From the NCBI GenBank assembly GCA_013813135.1, contig JACCSF010000106.1, forward strand, positions 1 through 10,470: a stretch of DNA of 10,470 nucleotides, in the 5' to 3' direction. This DNA is from Thermoleophilaceae bacterium. Lineage in GTDB: Bacteria; Actinomycetota; Thermoleophilia; Solirubrobacterales; Thermoleophilaceae. Position 1 is the stretch's first letter. Every line of letters begins with the position of its first letter. The notes beneath the pieces are model-generated. The model had not been told where the DNA came from. It made no database searches and saw only the letters and a program-made list of their open reading frames with translations. The position numbers and the translations under genes are program-made. Positions 6,539-10,470 of this stretch are shown here, one piece after another.

Positions 6539-6572
6539 GGGGGCGTCGGGCGTCGGGCGGCGGGCGGGCGGG
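6539..6572 (+). other. Dense G-quadruplex-type tract between convergent gene ends
   Basis: Six runs of three or more G (6539-6543, 6548-6550, 6555-6557, 6562-6564, 6566-6568, 6570-6572) are separated by loops of four, four, four, one and one bases. This satisfies the usual G-quadruplex pattern with spare runs. It lies in the 54-base gap between the stops of the lipoprotein gene (6525) and miaB (6580). The lipoprotein transcript would carry the G-rich RNA in its 3' end; the miaB transcript would carry a C-rich, U-poor tail. No hairpin with a U-tract is present, so this tract may serve as the stop or roadblock region for both genes. The function is inferred. Confidence 0.45.
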
Positions 6573-6579
6573 CGCGGCG

Positions 6580-7899
6580 CTAGCCCAGCCGGGCCAGCAG
6601 GCGCTCTTCGCCGGCGAGCGTCGTGCTCGTAGCCGAGGTCACCTCGACCTCGGTCAGCTCTCCGGGCGCTGCTACGCCGGCGAAGTTGATCGTCTTGTTG
6701 TGGCGGGTGCGTCCGCGCAGCTTCGCCGGGTCCGTGCGGGATGGGCCCTCCACTAGCACCTCCATCGTCCGTCCCACGAAGCGCTGCGCACGGTCTGTCG
6801 CGTGCCGTTGCACCGCCCCCACGAGCCGGTCCATTCGTTCCCGCTTCACCGGATGCGGCAGCTGGCCCTCCAGTTCGGCGGCGAGCGTCCCACGCCGCGG
6901 CGAGAAGACGAACGTGAAGGCGGAGTCGTAGCGGACCTGCTCCACCACCTCCATCGTCTCCTCGAAGTCCGCGTCGGTCTCGCCGGGGAAGCCGACGATG
7001 ATGTCGGTGGTGACCGCGCAGTCCGGCACCAGGTCGCGGATAGTCGCCACACGATCGAGGTAGCGCTCCTGGTTGTAGGTGCGGCGCATGGCCTTGAGCA
7101 CGCGCGACGAACCCGACTGCAGCGGCAGGTGGATGTGCTCGCAGACGCTCGCCAGCTCGGCGTGAGCGCGGATCACGTCCTCGCGTATGTCCTTTGGGTG
7201 TGGGCTCGTGTAGCGGATGCGCTCCAGTCCGTCGATGGCGTCGACCGAAGAGAGAAGCTCGGCGAAGCTCGTCTTCGCCCCCTTGGGCAGGTCGCGACCG
7301 TAGGAGCAGACGTTCTGCCCGAGCAGCGTCACCTCGCGCACGCCGTCCGCGGCCAGGCGCTCGACCTCGGCCAGGATCTCGCCCGACGGGCGCGACACCT
7401 CACGACCGCGAGTCGACGGGACGATGCAGTAGGAGCACGCGCAGTTGCAGCCGACCGAGATCTGGACCCACGCCTGGAACTCGCGCTCGCGCTTCATCGG
7501 CAGGTGGCCGGTGAAGCCCTCGAACTCGAAGTAGCCCTGCGCGGTGAGACTGTCGCTCGTCAGGAACTCGGCGAGCTTGTGCACCTGGCCGGGGCCGAAG
7601 GCCACGTCCACGAACGGGAACAGCTCGAACACCTGCTCCTTCATCGACTGCGACCAGCAGCCGCCGATGCCGATCACGCGCTCGGGGTCCTCGGTCTTGA
7701 GGCGTTTGGCCTCACCCAGGTGTCCCACCAGCCGGTTATCGGCCTTCTCGCGGATCGAACAGGTGTTGAACAGGATCAGGTCCGCGCCCTCGCGATCCGG
7801 CGCCTCGGCGTACCCGATCGATTCGAGCATGCCCTTCATGCGCTCCGAGTCGTGCTCGTTCATCTGGCACCCGAAGGTGGTCAGGTGGTAGCTCTTCAT
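6580..7899 (-). CDS. miaB: tRNA-2-methylthio-N6-dimethylallyladenosine synthase MiaB
   Basis: MiaB is a radical-SAM methylthiotransferase that adds a methylthio group at C2 of i6A37, the base made by MiaA. The 439-residue protein has the full three-domain layout: the N-terminal UPF0004 domain with cluster cysteines 11 (FGCQMNEHDSE), 47 (NTCSIREKA) and 81 (GGCWSQ); the radical-SAM core with Cys151, Cys155 and Cys158 in VGCNCACSYCIVPSTRG; the SPHP (232-235), HLPLQSGS (257-264) and DIIVGFPGET (299-308) motifs; and a C-terminal TRAM domain from about 377. GQNVCSYG (194-201) has Cys where relatives usually have Asn. The frame is open upstream, but the ATG at 7899 gives the standard N-terminus MKSYHLTTFGCQMN. 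No clear Shine-Dalgarno sequence precedes it; TATCCT ends nine bases upstream. Its plus-strand neighbours on both sides make it an isolated transcription unit. Confidence 0.96.
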   Translation of the reverse strand: MKSYHLTTFGCQMNEHDSERMKGMLESIGYAEAPDREGADLILFNTCSIREKADNRLVGHLGEAKRLKTEDPERVIGIGGCWSQSMKEQVFELFPFVDVAFGPGQVHKLAEFLTSDSLTAQGYFEFEGFTGHLPMKREREFQAWVQISVGCNCACSYCIVPSTRGREVSRPSGEILAEVERLAADGVREVTLLGQNVCSYGRDLPKGAKTSFAELLSSVDAIDGLERIRYTSPHPKDIREDVIRAHAELASVCEHIHLPLQSGSSRVLKAMRRTYNQERYLDRVATIRDLVPDCAVTTDIIVGFPGETDADFEETMEVVEQVRYDSAFTFVFSPRRGTLAAELEGQLPHPVKRERMDRLVGAVQRHATDRAQRFVGRTMEVLVEGPSRTDPAKLRGRTRHNKTINFAGVAAPGELTEVEVTSATSTTLAGEERLLARLG

Positions 7900-7974
7900 G
7901 CCCGGCCGAGGATAGTGCGGGCGGGGCCGCCGGGGTGCGGCGGGCTGGGCCTGCCGCGCTAACCTGACCGCGCG
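7900..7974. promoter_or_regulatory. Divergent promoter region between miaB and the DUF2255-like gene
   Basis: This 75-base gap lies between divergent starts. On the minus strand TATCCT (7914-7909) ends nine bases before the miaB ATG. On the plus strand TAACCT (7960-7965) ends nine bases before the DUF2255-like ATG at 7975. Both match the TAnnnT -10 pattern, both predict start sites within about three bases of the ATG, and neither gene has a convincing Shine-Dalgarno sequence. Good -35 boxes are not visible. Between the boxes is a G-rich stretch (7919-7949) with five runs of three or more G. The promoter call rests on position and pattern only. Confidence 0.45.
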
Positions 7975-8340
7975 ATGGATTGGTCCGGGGCACTCAAGAC
8001 ACTCGGCTCGGCCGAGGAGATCGAGATCGAGACCCGGCGCGCCGCCGATGCCCCCGTCCACCACACCACCGTCTGGCCGGTCGTCGAGGAGGAAGAGGTC
8101 TACGTGCGCTCCCTGCGGGGCGACTCCGGCCGCTGGTACCAGGACATCAGCGCCAACCCCGACGTGGTGGTGCACCTCGACGACGAGGAGATTCCTGTAC
8201 GAGCGTTCCTCGCGCCGGACGCCCAGTCGGTGGAACGCGCGTCCGACGGGCTACGGAGCCAGTACACGGACTCGCCGCACCTAGACTCGATGCTCCGGGA
8301 CGAGATTCTTCACACCACGGTCAGGCTCGAGCCGCGCTAG
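7975..8340 (+). CDS. Small DUF2255-like protein of unknown function
   Basis: This is a 121-residue soluble protein with no signal peptide or membrane segment. The layout resembles DUF2255: an N-terminal 'ee.eI.t' segment (13-21), a TTVWPVV strand (31-37), EVYVRSLRG (41-49) and SGRWYQDI (51-58), then NPDVVVHLDDEEIPVRA (61-77), which resembles small split-barrel proteins of the pyridoxamine-oxidase/deazaflavin-reductase type. A nucleotide or flavin cofactor is possible but no binding residue can be named. No function is established for the family. It starts with ATG just downstream of TAACCT, is transcribed away from miaB, and its last 20 bases overlap the convergent end of the glycolipid-binding gene, so the two mRNAs are complementary at their 3' ends. 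The coding call is good because codon usage and the WYQ/VRA motifs are coherent; the family call is moderate. Confidence 0.75.
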   Translation: MDWSGALKTLGSAEEIEIETRRAADAPVHHTTVWPVVEEEEVYVRSLRGDSGRWYQDISANPDVVVHLDDEEIPVRAFLAPDAQSVERASDGLRSQYTDSPHLDSMLRDEILHTTVRLEPR

Positions 8341-8878
8341 CCACGCGCTCCGCGAGCCGCGGGTAGCGCACCACCAGCCCGTCCTCGTCCAGCTGGAGCT
8401 CGGCGGTGAACCCGTCGTCGAGCCCCACGAAGCGGACGTGCCGCTCGTCGATCGGCTCGTAGCGCTGCTCGGAGCGCAGCACCCCCAGGTCCGGCACCGA
8501 GACCCACGCCATCACGTGATCGGCCGGCGCGCCGGCCAGGCGGCGGGCCGGCATGAAGTTCGTCAACGGAGAGAAGGCGAGGTCGCAGTCCAGGGCGCCC
8601 GCTACGTGCGGCCGCGCTTCACCGTTGACGGTCCAGTTGCCGTCCGCGGCGCGGCGGAGATCGAGCTCGCGCTGCCCGGCCGCGTCGCGCGCGATCACCA
8701 CGAAGCGCTCGGTGACCCAACCCGAGCCCGTGGTCAGCTCGTAGTCGACCCGGTAGGGATGCGGCTCGGTGCCGAACTGGGTGCCCTTGGCGTGCAGGCG
8801 GTCGCCGTCGAGGGTCACCTCGCACGCCTCCGCCAGCCACTCCTCCAGGCCGCGCCAGACCAGCAGCCGCGGACTCAC
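8321..8878 (-). CDS. Putative glycolipid-binding family protein (PF06475-like)
   Basis: This 185-residue protein has no signal peptide, so it is probably cytoplasmic. It follows the pattern of the putative glycolipid-binding family PF06475 throughout: an N-terminal VWRGLEEWLAE (7-17) with CEVTLDGDRLHAKGTQ (19-34); YRVDYELTTGSGWVTERFVV (42-61); the ADGNWTVNGE block (78-87); the conserved DCDLAFSPLTNFMPARRL segment (97-114); VSVPDL (126-131); QRYEPI (138-143); and the ending GFTAELQLDEDGLVVRYPRLAERV. Members have been likened to lipid carriers of the LolA/LppX fold, but the ligand is not established. Its GTG overlaps the RNase Y stop as GTGA, so it is translationally coupled to rny. At its 3' end it overlaps the DUF2255-like gene by 20 bases. 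Family call good, role unknown. Confidence 0.82.
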   Translation of the reverse strand: MSPRLLVWRGLEEWLAEACEVTLDGDRLHAKGTQFGTEPHPYRVDYELTTGSGWVTERFVVIARDAAGQRELDLRRAADGNWTVNGEARPHVAGALDCDLAFSPLTNFMPARRLAGAPADHVMAWVSVPDLGVLRSEQRYEPIDERHVRFVGLDDGFTAELQLDEDGLVVRYPRLAERVASAARA

Positions 8879-10365
8879 CGCGCGTAGTCGGTGGCGCGGC
8901 TCTCGCGGATCACTGTGACCTTGATCTGACCGGGGTACTCGAGCTGCTTCTCGACCTCGCGCGCGATCTCGTGCGAGAGCAGGGCCGCGCGGTCGTCGTC
9001 CACCTCTTCCGGCTGCACGATCACGCGGATCTCGCGGCCGGCGTGCATCGCGTACACCTTGTCGACACCGGCGTGCCGTCCGGCGATCGCCTCGAGCTCG
9101 TGCAGCCGCTTGACGTAGTGCTCCAGCGACTCGCCGCGCGCACCGGGGCGGGCGCCGGACAGCGAGTCGACGATCTGCACGATCACCGCCTCCACGGTCT
9201 GCTGCTCGACCTCGTTGTGGTGCGCCTCCATGGCGTGCGCGACCGCCTCCGACTCCTTGTAGCGCCGCGCCAGCTCGCCGCCGACGAGGGCGTGCGGCCC
9301 CTCAGTCTCGTGGGAGACCGCCTTCCCGATGTCGTGCAGGAGGGCGGCGCGGGCTGCCACGCGCGGATCGCCGCCGAGCTCCGCCGCCAGCATCCCCGCC
9401 AGTCGCGCGCATTCGATCGAGTGGGCGAGGACGTTCTGGCCGTAGCTCGTGCGGAAGCGCAGCTTGCCGAGTAGCTTCACCAGCTCCGGGTGCACCGAGC
9501 CGACGTTCGCCTCGAATACCGCCTGCTCCCCGATCTCGACCACGTGCCGGTCGATCTCGGACTTGGCCTGGTGGAACGCCTCCTCGATACGCGCCGGGTG
9601 GATGCGCCCGTCCTGCAGCAGCTTCTCGAGCGTGAGCCGGGCGATCTCGCGACGGACGCCGTCGAAGCCCGACAGCAACACGGCGCCGGGCGTGTCGTCG
9701 ATGATGAAGTCGATGCCGGTGAGGGTCTCCAACGTGCGGATGTTGCGGCCCTCGCGGCCGATGATGCGGCCCTTCAGCTCGTCGGACTTGAGCTCGACCA
9801 CGGATACCGTCGTCTCCACCGCGTGGCTCGACGCGACCCGCTGCATCACCGCAGCGAGGATGCTGCGGGAGCGGCGGTCGGCGTCGCGGCGGGTCTCCTC
9901 CTCGATCTGGCGGATCAGACGCGCGCTGTCGTGGCGCAGGTCGTCCTCGAGCTCGCGAATCATGATCTGCTTGGCCTGGCCGGCGCTCAGGCCGGCGACT
10001 CGCTCGAGCTCGCGCAGGTGGTCGCGCTTGGCGGCCTTGAGCTCCTCGCGGCCGTGGTCGAGGTTGCGCTGGCGGTCGTCGAGCACGCGCTCGCGCTCCG
10101 CCACCTCCTGGACCCGCAGATCGATCGATCCCTCCTTGGCGCGCAGGCGCTCCTCGAGCCGGGTCAGCTCTTCGCGCCGGACCCTGAGCTCGTCCTCGAG
10201 CTCGTCGGCCCGCCCCGCGGGGATGCCACTGCCGGCGGCCACCTCGGTGCGGTCGGGACCGGACGGCGTGCCGTTGGCCGGCTGCGCGGCCCGCGGGCGC
10301 TGCAGCAGTAGCGCCACGGACACGGCGACCGCTGCCGCCACGAGCGCCGCCAACACGATCTCCAT
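8875..10365 (-). CDS. rny: Ribonuclease Y
   Basis: RNase Y is a membrane-anchored endoribonuclease that initiates mRNA decay. The 496-residue protein shows every family domain: an N-terminal membrane segment (about 3-21); a linker rich in Ala, Gly and Pro; a long charged coiled coil (about 52-170) containing the family-typical GQAKQIMIRELEDDLRHD (129-146); a KH domain with GRIIGREGRNIR (199-210) and the DFIIDDTPGAVLLSGFD segment; and an HD domain with His315, His344-Asp345 in LLHDIGKA, HH at 382-383 and IVDSLSGARPGARGE (398-412). It is slightly shorter than the roughly 520 residues of Firmicute enzymes, mostly in the linker. The ATG is preceded by GAGGGAG eight bases upstream. It is followed by the glycolipid-binding gene with a 4-base overlap. 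Its place ahead of miaB fits the recA-recX-rny-miaB-miaA order known from actinobacteria. Confidence 0.97.
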   Translation of the reverse strand: MEIVLAALVAAAVAVSVALLLQRPRAAQPANGTPSGPDRTEVAAGSGIPAGRADELEDELRVRREELTRLEERLRAKEGSIDLRVQEVAERERVLDDRQRNLDHGREELKAAKRDHLRELERVAGLSAGQAKQIMIRELEDDLRHDSARLIRQIEEETRRDADRRSRSILAAVMQRVASSHAVETTVSVVELKSDELKGRIIGREGRNIRTLETLTGIDFIIDDTPGAVLLSGFDGVRREIARLTLEKLLQDGRIHPARIEEAFHQAKSEIDRHVVEIGEQAVFEANVGSVHPELVKLLGKLRFRTSYGQNVLAHSIECARLAGMLAAELGGDPRVAARAALLHDIGKAVSHETEGPHALVGGELARRYKESEAVAHAMEAHHNEVEQQTVEAVIVQIVDSLSGARPGARGESLEHYVKRLHELEAIAGRHAGVDKVYAMHAGREIRVIVQPEEVDDDRAALLSHEIAREVEKQLEYPGQIKVTVIRESRATDYAR

Positions 10366-10470
10366 TCGGGTGTCTCCCTCTCTCCCGGCGCAGCACGCGC
10401 CGGCCTCGTCAGTTTCGAGCGGTTCGGCTCGGCGCCGCGAGACACCAGTACGACCTCCTGAAGCGGAGCG
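10366..10470 (-). promoter_or_regulatory. Leader region of rny, with ribosome-binding site
   Basis: These 105 bases run from the right edge to the rny ATG. GAGGGAG (10380-10374) is the ribosome-binding site. One minus-strand frame reads 19 codons from the edge to a TGA at 10411-10409 and could be the tail of the upstream gene (recX would be expected), but 19 residues are too few to recognise and the other two frames are also open. No convincing -10/-35 pair is seen. If the TGA is a real gene end, 43 bases separate it from rny and the genes may be co-transcribed. Confidence 0.4.
10385..10403 (-). other. Perfect 7-bp hairpin just upstream of the rny ribosome-binding site
   Basis: CCGGCGC (10385-10391) and GCGCCGG (10397-10403) are exact inverted repeats with a five-base loop. 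On the minus-strand mRNA the hairpin ends four bases before GAGGGAG. There is no U-tract after it, so it is not a standard terminator. It could protect or tune the 5' end of the rny message, or be a chance GC-rich repeat. Confidence 0.4.

Noticed and set aside
7900..8175. Upstream extension of the miaB frame by 92 codons
   Set aside because: The standard MiaB N-terminus begins at ATG 7899, and the extension is antisense to the DUF2255-like gene.
8324..8333. GGCTCGAGCC palindrome at the convergent gene ends as an operator or terminator
   Set aside because: Ten-base palindromes are expected by chance at this GC content, and no U-tract or second copy is seen.
9302..10396. A 364-codon minus-strand frame within rny
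   Set aside because: Out-of-frame copy of the RNase Y coding region, extremely Arg-rich, no motif.
1..10470. Mobile element, CRISPR array, tRNA/rRNA gene or a new defence-type cluster
   Set aside because: No transposase, direct-repeat array, RNA gene signature or toxin/antitoxin pair was seen; the window is a housekeeping locus with a few accessory genes.

Overview
The window is very GC-rich and almost entirely coding. It reads as ordinary chromosome from a high-GC Actinomycetota, most likely a deep-branching lineage such as Thermoleophilia; that placement is an inference from gene order and protein style, since no rRNA or other marker is present. The backbone rny - miaB - miaA - dapF, all on the minus strand, is the housekeeping order that follows recA/recX and precedes hflX in many actinobacteria. 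Half of the ten genes start with GTG. There are no tRNAs, rRNAs, CRISPR arrays, insertion sequences or phage genes, and no non-coding stretch longer than about 105 bases.

Layout from right to left on the minus strand: a 105-base leader carrying a small hairpin; RNase Y (8875-10365); a putative glycolipid-binding protein coupled to it through a 4-base GTGA overlap (8321-8878); miaB (6580-7899); miaA (4717-5637); a secreted penicillin-acylase-family Ntn hydrolase (2248-4695); dapF (1375-2223); a DapL-like aminotransferase overlapping dapF by 14 bases (228-1388); and the 5' part of a DUF429-like gene that begins immediately after the aminotransferase stop (1-227). Two plus-strand genes interrupt the backbone: a small DUF2255-like protein (7975-8340) and a siderophore-type substrate-binding lipoprotein (5659-6525).

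Functional groups: MiaA and MiaB act in sequence on A37 of tRNAs reading UNN codons. The aminotransferase and DapF are consecutive steps of the diaminopimelate/lysine branch. RNase Y is the membrane-anchored mRNA decay endonuclease. The acylase and the binding protein act outside the cytoplasm and look like accessory genes fitted into the housekeeping string.

Points most worth a second look: (1) the DapF homologue has serine at both positions of the catalytic cysteine pair (73 and 217) and Gln at the usual His near 158, while the rest of the fold motifs are intact; (2) miaA and the lipoprotein gene diverge from only 21 bases that hold a nearly symmetric AT-rich core, suggesting a shared bidirectional promoter with leaderless transcripts; (3) a dense six-run G tract lies between the convergent ends of the lipoprotein gene and miaB. 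I did not find a wholly new multi-gene system here.
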